Below are positions 1 to 9,229 of a stretch of 64,000 bases of DNA, one piece after another. The stretch lies in NCBI RefSeq assembly GCF_947507565.1, contig NC_089180.1, positions 3,531,069 to 3,595,068 on the forward strand, in the 5' to 3' direction. A program made the translations under genes and the position numbers. The notes under the pieces were generated by a model. It made no database searches and was not told where the DNA came from. It saw only the letters and a program-made list of their open reading frames with translations. Source of the DNA: Oscarella lobularis. Taxonomy: Eukaryota > Porifera > Homoscleromorpha > Homosclerophorida > Oscarellidae. Every line of letters begins with the position of its first letter. Position 1 is the first letter of the stretch.

Positions 1-39
1 GTTCTCGATGTGAACGGGCATTCCATGCTCCTAGGATAG

Positions 40-450
40 AAGGCGGTCGGATACAAGCAAGACGAGAAGCTAACTCTTTCACACTGCTTTTTCCACGAGT
101 TGCTTCCCTTGTTTGAACGCTTATCGGATAAAAATCTTCTGGAGAGGTGCAAAGACGTGTATACTCAAAATTCAAACGAGTCTTTTCACAACATTCTATG
201 GAGCTATGCCCCAAAAGCAAAATGCCGTAGAGCCCTGTCAACTCTCATTGCTGCTCGAATTGCAGCTGGACAGTTCCACCATGGCTCTACTGTCTTTGCA
301 CGACTCCTCCAGGAAGTATTCCACGCTATTTTTGCCGACTTCGCTTTCCTTCTAGGCAGCTTCTGCAGTAGCTACACGAAAGCTGAAAGTCGACAACAAA
401 GCCGTTCAAAACCGCGGCTTTCAAACCCTAAGACGAAGAAATTTTCCTAG
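40..450 (+). pseudogene. C-terminal fragment of a Mutator-type (PF20700-like) transposase
   Basis: The frame open from just after a stop at position 37 contains the block TQNSNESFHNILWSYAPK followed by an alanine-rich helix. This resembles the C-terminal block (C..TQNaNESfn..iW...PK) of invertebrate proteins carrying the 'Mutator-like transposase' domain. Only the tail is present, because the frame is closed upstream and the window begins here. It ends in a basic, low-complexity tail with a stop at 450. The role, DNA transposition, is inferred from family resemblance only. No terminal repeats are visible. Confidence 0.5.
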
Positions 451-1860
451 TCCTGATCGCTCTTCTGAACAAAACAACGACACTCTTCCAAAAGAAATTG
501 CCGCTAAATACTTTTATAACACTCTTATAACTCTTATAATTTGTCTTCATATACTCGTTTCACTAATGGAACAATTTGGTGTTTGTGTCTGGGTGACGGT
601 TTTGTGTCGAAATCAATATTGATCCCCGTCCACTTATTATTTGTAAAAATTATGTTGAATAAATCTGTAACTTACTTTGTCTCTTTAATTAAATCGTCTT
701 TATGTCACTGCTGTGAAGTAATGCTTGATGCCGGTCAATGGTTGCAATGGAAGCATTAACTAGAGGGTGCGGCTGCACTCCACTTAGTCTAAATCCAACC
801 AGATTCCTTAGCATTTATAGATGTATGTCTAATCAATACAAATCGACTCGCTTTTTTCATTTTCTTGTTCCAAGCAAAACTCGTAAATTTCAATCGTCCA
901 AATGCTTTCATTGACCGTCACCCCAGATAGGAGTCGTTTGCAATGAATCTCCCCTCCAGTTGATCTCCCAACCAGAATCTTTTTTATCCAATTTCACTGC
1001 AAGCAGCAGTGCGATCATGTCGTCACTTCGAACCGTTCCATTATCGCGGAATCGAGACGATAAACGATTCTAATTCGAAGATCCTTGTGATTCCTCCTTT
1101 GGGTAGATAATCTTGTCGATGACAACGCATCGTGCTCTCCGACAAGGTGGAGGAATCGTTCAACTTTAAATATCACAGTGCTGTTATTTCTGGGGGTCGC
1201 ACAAGCTACATACAGGCTTCAAACGACTGACTTCCTCGGATATTTGCGTGAATGGCAGGCTGAAAATGAGCCAGTTTCTATGCTGTCTTTATTTCCTTTA
1301 CACGACCATTCTACCCTTCTTTATTAAGTCCTGTATCTTTTTTTTGTAGTCGATTTCTAAGGATTAGTCGAATTCCGTCAAGAAATCGTGAATGGTGACA
1401 TTTGTGAGTGTTACAAGGACGTCGCTGATCTGCGCACCAAAGCAGAAAAATCTTGTTAAGACGACGACAAAGTATATACAACTACGCTGACCGCTTTTGA
1501 TACGAGTGACAGCAAATCTTTTGAGTTCGAAATTATGGGCGTTGAGATAAAAATTGGCCTGGAAGTAAATTTTATTGTCATACAGCCAATGTACTATTGC
1601 CGCAGATAAAGCAGACGACCTAATCGGGTGCAAAGAATTGCTATTGACGATTGACGCTAGTTAATCAATCAATGCGGAAGACATGTTAACAGCGAGCTAC
1701 AAGATTAGCGAAGTGAGCAAAGTGAGCCGATTACAGCATGTTATTCAAGATATATTATTACAGACATAAAATTAAAACACAAATAAGCAACATACATATA
1801 TATAGATATACTTGCTAATAACAAACACATAATTAGTCCTTCCCATGTAAAAGTCCCACT
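451..1860. other. No recognisable gene
   Basis: This is AT-rich sequence. The short ORFs at 541-759 (+) and 1364-1633 (-) have no recognisable motif and no convincing splice sites. Nothing else is supported. Confidence 0.5.
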
Positions 1861-2135
1861 TTGTCCATCTTCTCCTTCTTCTTTCCTTTTTCTATCTTTT
1901 CTTCTTCCCGTTCCTTCTTCGTTTCCTTTCTTTTCCTCTTCCTTGTTCTGTTTCACGCGTACCTTCACCATCTTCGCTTCCTTTTCTTCCTTTTTCTCTT
2001 TCTTCCTTTTTTCTTACTTTTTGTTTTCCTTTTTCCATTTTTGTACGTCTTCCTCTTCCTCCTTTTGCTTCTCTTCCTCCTTATTTTTCTCTTCCTCTTT
2101 CTGCATTATTCGCTTTTGCTGGCGACGCTGGCCAC
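1861..2135. repeat. Pyrimidine-rich low-complexity tract
   Basis: About 270 bp is almost pure C/T on the plus strand (CTTCCTCTTCCTCC-type). It makes long Phe/Ser/Leu ORFs on the plus strand and Lys/Glu ORFs on the minus strand, which are composition artefacts. The minus-strand reading could be a lysine/glutamate-rich exon of the gene guessed at 2222-2690, but it is broken by stops. Confidence 0.6.
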
Positions 2136-2221
2136 CGCCCTAAATGTCGTCGATGACGGAAACCAGCATTTTTACACCTCCGCCTCTCAGGCAAAGGAAT
2201 TTTCATAGTAGAATCACTATA

Positions 2222-2690
2222 TCACGGGAACACGGCCGCGACCGCGGTTGTCGTTGTCGTCTTCGCCACCTCCGCGGCCGCGGCAAGCGCCGCCCGTTCC
2301 TTCGGTCGCTTTTGCAGGTCAAAATCGTCGTCGGTCATTTCGTAATCGATCTGACGAGAGAAAGCGATCGTTACGACGCGAAAAACGAAAGAGGAGCTGA
2401 GGAGGTGGGTCTCACCAGGGAGCCCAGCGACGTGGCGCCTTTGTCTTTCCGTTCCGCAGACGCACTCCTTCGCGAAGGACTGCGAGACGCGCTGCTGAGA
2501 GAAAATAAACGCGTGCAATTGACCGAAGGGGCTCCCGTTTACTCACGCAGCTTCGAATTGACGTCCGGAACTTCGTGCATTCTCTTCTCGGCCGCCCTGA
2601 ATGCGGTCAACGTGCGTCGCGCGATCCGCTTCTCGGCCGGCGACTCGTCGACTTGTCGAGTCGTCGAGAATTTCACGTGATTTTGGAAGC
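2222..2690 (-). CDS. Possible host exons, minus strand, unidentified
   Basis: This block is GC-rich compared with its surroundings. On the minus strand it shows splice-like signals: a GTGAGTAA donor near 2541, a pyrimidine-AG acceptor (TTTTCTCTCAG) near 2498, a second GTGAGA donor near 2417 and a TTTCTCTCGTCAG acceptor near 2352. An ATG follows in MTDDDFDLQKRPKERAAL. The phases of the middle piece do not join without a stop, so this may be 5' UTR plus a first coding exon. No family was recognised. The A/G-rich strand downstream (1861-2135) would be its continuation, if it is real. Confidence 0.25.
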
Positions 2691-2699
2691 CCCGGCTGC

Positions 2700-3950
2700 G
2701 CTCGCTGCACGTGAACCATCTATGCGTGAACCACCAATTAAGAATGCGCCCTGGATAGATATAATATTTAGTATCCCTCATCGCTTCACATACGTTCCTC
2801 TGCTGCTAACTCATGGCTAATTTATGTATGGCCTATAAAATTAGAAGCATTTTTTGACGAAACAGCCTATTGATTAATTAAAGGCTATACTTTGGCCCTT
2901 GAGCATGTCGGAAATGATGTAGACAACTGTTTCTGGTATAAGGTATTCAAACACTTTGCTCGTCTATAAAATAAATTTTCATTTATATGTGTGAGGTTTG
3001 TAGCAGTTTTTTACGTTTCGAAATAAATCCTCATCAATGTCGAATAGTACGTTTTTCTTTGCCTTTCTTTTTTGTTTAACAAATCGCTCGATTAGAATAG
3101 GCAGTATCGTATCAATGATTTTCGACGGAAAAGTGAAAGGAGGTTTTCTTTCTGAGAAGACGTCCATGGTGATTAGTTAAGCCCTTGCTGGTACGACTCA
3201 CTTTTTCCATTTCTTCCAAATCTAAAAATGTCAGTGTCTTTCACATCAACCTACAACTCAATATTGTCTTTGAAAAGGATTTATTGATCAAGTTCATATA
3301 TTAACCTTCAATTGGTGAACTTGCTCTAAATGTTCCATCCGATTTTGAAGATATTGCTTGATGTCGTCCTTAGAAAGGGTTTTTAGTCTACCGCAGCGGA
3401 AGAAATTATTACTAGACACCATCAACGCATTACACATATGGCATTTACAAGTTATTGATGAATTCAGACGTATGTTCCTCAGTGAAATCCGACTCCGAGC
3501 TGAGTACTACGACGTCATCGTTGTCATCGCTCTTAACGTCATCTTGTACGAAAATTAACAAAATTGCACATCTATTATTGGAGAAGTAACTATGGCCTAC
3601 CGCTTCCTTTTCTTTCCTCCCGCGTAATTGGCTTTATGCAGTCATACAGTATCGTGGACGTTATCAATTTACGCACGTTTCCAGTGTCCGCCTAAATAGC
3701 GCTATCAAACTGCACATCATTTAGCCACTGTCATTCTAACCTGCGTAAATTGAATTTCTGAGTTGAAGATTTATTTTAGAGCGTACTACACAACAAAAAA
3801 CAGGTAACCTATTACGTTGATTTTTATAGTTATTATTTCTTGCCATGATAACAAATATTCCGCAATCACATCCGTTATTTTTCCTTCTCTCGAATGGTAC
3901 TTAAATTATGAAAATAAATGACACAAATAATTGTAAAATGTACATGCACA
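2700..3950. other. No recognisable gene
   Basis: This is AT-rich sequence with only short unsupported ORFs, such as 2979-3167 (-) and 3358-3558 (+). No motifs or repeats were seen. Confidence 0.5.
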
Positions 3951-3959
3951 GTTTTGACA

Positions 3960-4641
3960 TTACGGAACGCGTCGATAAGGCCTTAGAAAGAAACGATCTT
4001 CGTCGAAATTGCCAAGGATGGCTATTGCATTACTTCCGCGTAGCGCTATGCTCTCAAAGAGCACGGCTATCAAAATCTTAGCCTAAATAGCATGCTAAAG
4101 GCTTTGAGAAAGGAGGTTCTGCAACACGCATCAATCTATCAGCCATGGATAACGGGAGACCTCAAAGATCAGGTAAATTTTATGCGGCTACTGTTTGCAG
4201 TAGACTTACTGTATAAGGGTTGCGATTGAAGGTTAACGCATACTGTTCCCGCGCTGTGTACGCAACGGACTTTGGAGACATCATCGAAAACGCCTTCTGT
4301 CAAGTATTCCAAATGAAATGCAATGTTGCACAATTAGATGAGGCAGAGCGTGACCTACAATGCAGACATCTTGTCCTGTCGCGTCAAAGAGAAAAAGGTA
4401 TAGGTTTCATAATTATTCTTCAAATCCATTGCCTATCGTTGCCTCTTTCCAACTCAATTTAGGAAACCCACTACCATCAGTTCGCATGATCCGCTATGCC
4501 AATCATTACGACGCTTTAGACGTCGACGGAGTGAACAGAAGTCCGACATTAATAACGATATCCGAAACCTCCGAGTCTGATGAAGATAGCGACAATGAGG
4601 CATTGAAATCACAGTCTTCAAAACTAAAAAAGTTAGCTTAG
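3960..4641 (+). pseudogene. Decayed OTU-like cysteine protease domain upstream of a MULE transposase
   Basis: A KDGYC motif near 4015 resembles the D-G-x-C nucleophile motif of OTU proteases. It is followed by YALKEHGYQNL and a helix ending in YQPWITGDLKDQ. A downstream block ends in MIRYANHYDALDVDG (about 4480-4530), which resembles the OTU C-terminal catalytic histidine motif (NHYDAL). The last intron is well supported: donor GTATAGG at 4398 and acceptor CAATTTAG at 4461 join in frame to give REK-GNPLPSVRMIRYANHY. A stop falls just after the putative nucleophile, and the intron near 4172-4217 does not keep phase, so the domain looks degenerate. OTU domains are known passengers of some transposons, so this is probably part of the adjacent MULE element. 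Confidence 0.4.
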
Positions 4642-7346
4642 CAATATGCCGTTGTGGAGCACAAAATCAATTTTGCTTATTTAGTAGCCCGCACTTTAGA
4701 GGCAATCGTGAAATACCGGTTTTTGAATATAGCAACATTGGCTTTCCTCCGGAAAAAGCTCTAGAAATTATTTGTCAGGCTCGTGAAGATCACCAAACAC
4801 GGATTTGCTCCGACCATCCTATACGCTGTTCTGTCGGGGCAACTTTTTTGATTGACACACAAAAACTGAATCACGTTTACGATTACAAGTGCGATGACCA
4901 CGGATCTTTTATTGCTCAAGGAGTACACCACTGCTATTTTACCGTTTGTAGAGATGACGATGGTACTTTTACTTCTTCCCGTCTGTCTAAGCGACCATCT
5001 GACTTCACCCCAGGTTATTGGTACGATTTGAAAACTTCGTACTGGAAACATCGGGTTGACGGCGACTTCAGACGTCGGTCTTATGAATTGAAGCTTTGCT
5101 CCTCTACAGCCCAGAAGAAGATGGACTCTATTTTGCTTCAGTATCTCTTTGCCGGAGAAGAGCATCCTATTACTATAGCTGCTCATGGTTCATCAACGAG
5201 CAGTAAACCGTATCGAAGATCAACAGAAAGTTTACGCGAAAAGATAAGGAAAAAGTTACACGAGGGAAAATCTTCATGCTCTGTTTATGACGAAATTGTT
5301 GAAGAACAAGGTGGCGTTCTTAATGTGAAGGCACTAGGAAAGATTCCAAGAAGTCGTCAAGAAATTGCCGACGTGAAAAGGCACGTGCGCAGTCAATCTC
5401 GTCCTAAGAAGGTGCCAGACGAGATGTTTGAATTGGTTGAACAATGCAAGGATGAGAGCAGCTCTAAGGATCCTTTTCTTCGGCGAGTTGTACTTGCGCC
5501 TGAACCAATGTGTGTTCTAGCATTGGATCGCCAACTGCAGGACATGAAGCTGTTCCTAACCGAGTCTGGCAACGCTGTAATTATGGGTGTGGACAGTACC
5601 TTCAACCTGGGACCATTTCTAGCTACTATTATTACGTATCACCATCCGTTGCTGAATGACTGCTCAAGTGGAAAGTCTCCTGTGATAGTTGGGCCAATTC
5701 TGATGCATGTTCAAAAAACTACGGATTCGTACGCTTTCCTTGGGCAGGAACTGGCACGTCTTTGTCCTGAACTGAAAAACGTTCAATGGATAGGCACTGA
5801 CAGGGAAAAGGCAATATTTGCTGGGTTGCATCAATGTATGCCAAATGCTCGAAATATCTTGTGCACGAAACACGTCAGGGATAACATAGAAAGAAAGCTT
5901 ACAGATATAGGTTTTGGTCGAAAAATTAAAAAAGCTATCTGCTGCGATATATTTGGCGATGAAAGTGGACACGACTTAGGACTTATTACCGCTACAAGTG
6001 TTGCTGAATTTGACGAGAAAAAGGCAGGCTTGGAGAAAGAATGGAATGGTAGGGAGAAAGCTACCGGTATCAAGCGAAAATCAACTTTTTTTGATTATTT
6101 TGCGCGCTACGTTGCGGATGACATGAAAAGCTCGATGATAGCGCCTGTTCGTGAAACTGCAGGACTTTCACCACAAAGTCTCTACTACAACAACGACAAC
6201 GAGTCAATAAACTCAAAAATAAAAAGAATGGTACAGCGAAAACGAACTGATTGGCCAACGTTTGTCAAAATAATGAAACAAATGTGTCAAATCCAAAGTA
6301 GAAATGTTGACAGATCGGTATTTGAAGAAGGCCCATACCGGCTGAAGTCGGACGTAGCCTGTTTAGGAGCAGCAAGTGAGGAATTAACCAGCCTTACTAC
6401 AAAGGAAAGGGCCGCTATTCTGAGACGATTTCATAATTTTGAGCCAATATGCATATTGCGTTTCAAGGGTGATGAATTGGCTGTTTCCGACGACGTCGAC
6501 GACGACGACGTGATCGCAACGCCTGCAGATGAAACATTGCCCTCGCCCAGTCTCTCAGTCAGTTGCAATGAGTTCAATCTGTCGTCTGCCTTGTATGGTG
6601 CAATGTGGGAGAAAGCGGCACGTCTTTTACAAGTCACCGGTAGTATCGTTAGGGCGCCGCTCAGCGACAAGTCATGGTCTGTTGTAAGCAAATCGAATGC
6701 CAGACCCAACTTCGTTGCAAAGGGAAAAGGGAACTCATTGACGTGTGACTGTACTGGAAACCGGGAAAAAGGACTTTGCTCGCACGTACTGGCAGTTGCA
6801 GATTTGTTGGGCACTTTGCAGCCGATGCTTGCTGCCTTTATTAGGTCCAGGAAAGGGCCGAAGCTCACAAATTTATCTCTCAGAGATATGCCAAGTCATC
6901 CTGGTGACAAACCCGGAACTCGCCACCGCAAAAGAAGCAGAACCGTCATTGCCAACGTGACCAGGGCTAAGCAGCCTACATTGGCCACAATAGACACTCG
7001 GTCTCCGAAAGATAGCGCTGATTTCATTTTGAGATTGCTTTCTGGCACACAAATCCGAATGTGCTACGGCTGTGGCAATATGATACGTCTACCTCCAAAC
7101 GTTCCTAACCCACCACACGATGTAGTGCTAGCAAGGAAAGAGTATAGGACATACAAAGACGGCGAGGGCAATAGAAAAGTGACGGCGAAGAAAGATTTCG
7201 TTCATTATCATTTTCGATCTTCTTGCGTTTTGAAGAAGAACTCGACATTCACTAAAGCCGATATTCGCATTACTGCTGAAATGAGACAAAAATTGTCTAG
7301 AGTGCACTGGGTGCACCTGCGTGAAGAGTTTAGCGTTGAACATTAA
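4641..7346 (+). CDS. MULE-type transposase with SWIM zinc finger
   Basis: The frame opens upstream of the first in-frame leucine codon at 4848, through CRCGAQNQFCLFSSPHF and EYSNIGFPPEKALEII, and runs unbroken to a stop at 7344-7346 (over 830 residues). The N-terminal part has a Cys/His-rich block (CSDHPIRCSVGATFLID, DYKCDDHG). The MULE catalytic core shows GVDSTFNLGPF and IGTDREKAI, giving the first two acidic residues, and a CTKHVRDN block. A SWIM finger (CDCTGNREKGLCSHVLAVA) lies near residue 640. The tail has a second zinc-binding-like cluster, CYGCGN and YHFRSSCVLK. The intact length suggests a fairly recent insertion. The start is unclear; a TTAG acceptor near 4640 may begin the exon. 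No long terminal inverted repeats were located. Confidence 0.8.
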   Translation, partial: AICRCGAQNQFCLFSSPHFRGNREIPVFEYSNIGFPPEKALEIICQAREDHQTRICSDHPIRCSVGATFLIDTQKLNHVYDYKCDDHGSFIAQGVHHCYFTVCRDDDGTFTSSRLSKRPSDFTPGYWYDLKTSYWKHRVDGDFRRRSYELKLCSSTAQKKMDSILLQYLFAGEEHPITIAAHGSSTSSKPYRRSTESLREKIRKKLHEGKSSCSVYDEIVEEQGGVLNVKALGKIPRSRQEIADVKRHVRSQSRPKKVPDEMFELVEQCKDESSSKDPFLRRVVLAPEPMCVLALDRQLQDMKLFLTESGNAVIMGVDSTFNLGPFLATIITYHHPLLNDCSSGKSPVIVGPILMHVQKTTDSYAFLGQELARLCPELKNVQWIGTDREKAIFAGLHQCMPNARNILCTKHVRDNIERKLTDIGFGRKIKKAICCDIFGDESGHDLGLITATSVAEFDEKKAGLEKEWNGREKATGIKRKSTFFDYFARYVADDMKSSMIAPVRETAGLSPQSLYYNNDNESINSKIKRMVQRKRTDWPTFVKIMKQMCQIQSRNVDRSVFEEGPYRLKSDVACLGAASEELTSLTTKERAAILRRFHNFEPICILRFKGDELAVSDDVDDDDVIATPADETLPSPSLSVSCNEFNLSSALYGAMWEKAARLLQVTGSIVRAPLSDKSWSVVSKSNARPNFVAKGKGNSLTCDCTGNREKGLCSHVLAVADLLGTLQPMLAAFIRSRKGPKLTNLSLRDMPSHPGDKPGTRHRKRSRTVIANVTRAKQPTLATIDTRSPKDSADFILRLLSGTQIRMCYGCGNMIRLPPNVPNPPHDVVLARKEYRTYKDGEGNRKVTAKKDFVHYHFRSSCVLKKNSTFTKADIRITAEMRQKLSRVHWVHLREEFSVEH

Positions 7347-7587
7347 GAAAAAATTCGTAATGGTCTTTTGTTTTCTTGCCGTTTTACTTGGCCACTTGGC
7401 AAAATGGATTGGATTTCTGAATGTTGTTTGTAGCGTGATTACGTTAAAAGTCTAATAATTATAAATGGAGTGAACTTCAGTAATGCATTAGGAAAAAAGG
7501 GAAATACTGTATGAAAGAAAGGGCTAATACGTATAATACGGAACCTATTATGACATTCATATACGGGTAACTGACAATATGATTACC

Positions 7588-7632
7588 TCCATTCCATTCC
7601 GTTCCATTCCGTTCCATTCCGTTCCATTCCGT
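7588..7632. repeat. (ATTCC/GTTCC)n pentanucleotide tract
   Basis: Pentamers ATTCC and GTTCC alternate about nine times. The tract sits at the end of the Penelope-like relic, as is common for 3' tails of retroelements. Confidence 0.85.
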
Positions 7633-7639
7633 CGTTTCC

Positions 7640-8320
7640 ACAGACCCGGTTTGGATGGCCAGAATGGTAGTTTAAGTAGGCAAATTTGTTCGTCGGTTTG
7701 AAGTAAGTTTTTATATCCAGGATATTGTATTCTTCAAATCTCTTTCTTTTGTATACTGTAGTGTCAAAGAAGACTGATGCCGTTTGGCTTATTTCAAAGA
7801 TGAATTTAATGCTTTCACTGAAGTGATTCAGCTCTTCCAGGAACAGACTTAGTTCGTCTTCGGTATAAGTCCATACCATGAAAATGTCATTTTTGTATCT
7901 TTTTCACAGATGAGGTTTCTTTGTTTGGGTTGTCATGAATTTATCTTCAAAGTCACCCATGAAGATATTGGCAAGGCAGGGAGCAGTTTAGGTTCCCATT
8001 GCAGTGCCGTGTTTTTGTAGATATGTTTGGCCGTTGAATGAAAAGCAATTGCCTTTCAAGATGGAGTTCAGAAAAGTTTCTACAATGACCGGTGCGTTAT
8101 TATTGTTTTCATAAAATCTTTCTGTTGCATTTTTACAGGCCTTTATAGCCTCTTCTTGTGGGATGCTTGAATACAGGGATTTTACGTCCAACGCCACGAG
8201 TAACGCGTTGTCCGGGATGAGGGTCTCCTCAATAATTTTGCAAAAGTGTCCGCTGTCCTTAACGAAACTCGGTAAAGTGGGGACAATACGTTGTAGTTTG
8301 TCGATTCGACGCTCTTTTCA
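7640..8320 (-). pseudogene. Penelope-like reverse transcriptase relic
   Basis: Read on the minus strand, the order is RIVPTLPSFVKDSGHF, LVALDVKSLYSSIPQEEA (RT block A), FSFNGQTYLQKHGTAMGT (block B), CLANIFMGDFEDKF, then KRYKNDIFMVW and SIKFIFEISQTASVFF. These match the block order of Penelope-like and related non-LTR reverse transcriptases. It is dead: a stop follows GTAMGT (about 7987), another precedes KRY, and the usual YIDD catalytic motif reads YKND. It is truncated at both ends and flanked by the pentamer tract at its 3' side. Confidence 0.65.
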
Positions 8321-8433
8321 GCCTGATTTCGACGCCCTGCCAGTCGTTTTGTCGCCAAAACGCGTAGCTGTAAACATCGCCAACGGCGAATTTTCGGATA
8401 ACAACACGGATGATGCTGTAGTGGAATTAATTA

Positions 8434-8608
8434 CAGTAGAACCTCTTTATTGCGGCCACCATCGGGCCAAATTTTCTGGCCTCAATAAGGAGGTGGCCGT
8501 ATAATCGAGAAGGAAATAGACTAGAATGACCTCTGAGGGGAATTCAAGTTTGGCCGCAATACTAAGATGACCGTTTTAAGAAGGTGGCCGCTAACCGAGG
8601 TTCCACTG
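8434..8608. mobile_element. Pogo/Tigger-type MITE (GCGGCCACC subfamily)
   Basis: The element is 175 bp and starts CAGTAGAACCTCTTTATTGC. Its other end, reversed, reads CAGTGGAACCTCGGTTAGC, and both continue into GGCCACC. It is flanked by TA on both sides. CAGTRRAACCTC termini with TA duplication are typical of pogo/Tigger (Tc1-mariner superfamily) elements. It has no coding capacity. Confidence 0.8.
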
Positions 8609-8619
8609 TAGTAGAGCGT

Positions 8620-8860
8620 GTCTCCTTCTAGCAGGTCTGCCAAGAATAAAAGTGATCGCTGATGACTTCTTAGTCATTGGGGCTGAAGAAACAATGTCAG
8701 AAGCGCAACGAAATCATGAAAATCTCAAGAAATTCCTTCAGCGTGCCAGAGAAAGGAACCTGAAGCTCAACCGAGAGAAACCGAAGCTGAGACTGATGGA
8801 AGTCAATTTCATCGGTCATAGGCTGACTCCAAACGGAGTATCCCCCGATCCAGTGCACGG
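8620..8860 (+). pseudogene. Ty3/gypsy-type reverse transcriptase fragment
   Basis: The open frame reads LAGLPRIKVIADDFLVIG then NLKKFLQRARERNLKLN and VNFIGHRLTPNGVSPDP. These match the RT region of metaviral (gypsy) polymerases around the VxxYxDD/LV-IG block and the downstream FLxRCRERNxxLN...FxGHxLT segment. The usual YIDD reads IADD. Only about 80 residues survive between two MITEs. No LTRs were seen. Confidence 0.7.
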
Positions 8861-8869
8861 ACGCGCTCT

Positions 8870-9218
8870 AGTGTATTTTGACCTCTCTTCAGCGGCCACC
8901 TCGGTAACGCGACCAGCGACCGCTTCTTTTTGCGACCACTTGTACGCGTAAACTGCGTTTTGTTACTAAATGTCGTTCGATTACGAAATATAAAAGAGAA
9001 TACAGTTGTCAAAAAGCCTGTTAGAAATAGAAAAGTCGCACTTCTGATATGTTTGCCTAGCATAAAATAACTAGAGAAATGTTAGAGGCGTTTGCTGCTC
9101 GCGTTTCGTTTACCAGTCAAAGAATTTTTAATGACGCCCACCTCCCGCAGCCGACCACCTCTTTTGAACGACCATTTTTTGCGGCCAAAAAGGTGGTTGC
9201 TCAAGCGAGGGACTACTG
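8870..9218. mobile_element. Diverged pogo/Tigger-type MITE
   Basis: The left end contains TTTTGACCTCTCTTCAGCG followed by GCCACCTC. The right end, reversed, reads CAGTAGTCCCTCGCTTGAGC then AACCACCTT, ending at TA (9219-9220). The two ends are imperfect inverted copies, related to the MITE at 8434. The interior has no gene. Confidence 0.5.
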
Positions 9219-9229
9219 TACCTGAACGA

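Noticed and set aside
1861-2208. Leu/Phe-rich ORF on the plus strand that looks like a membrane protein
   Set aside because: It is the direct product of a C/T-only tract; the hydrophobicity is a composition effect.
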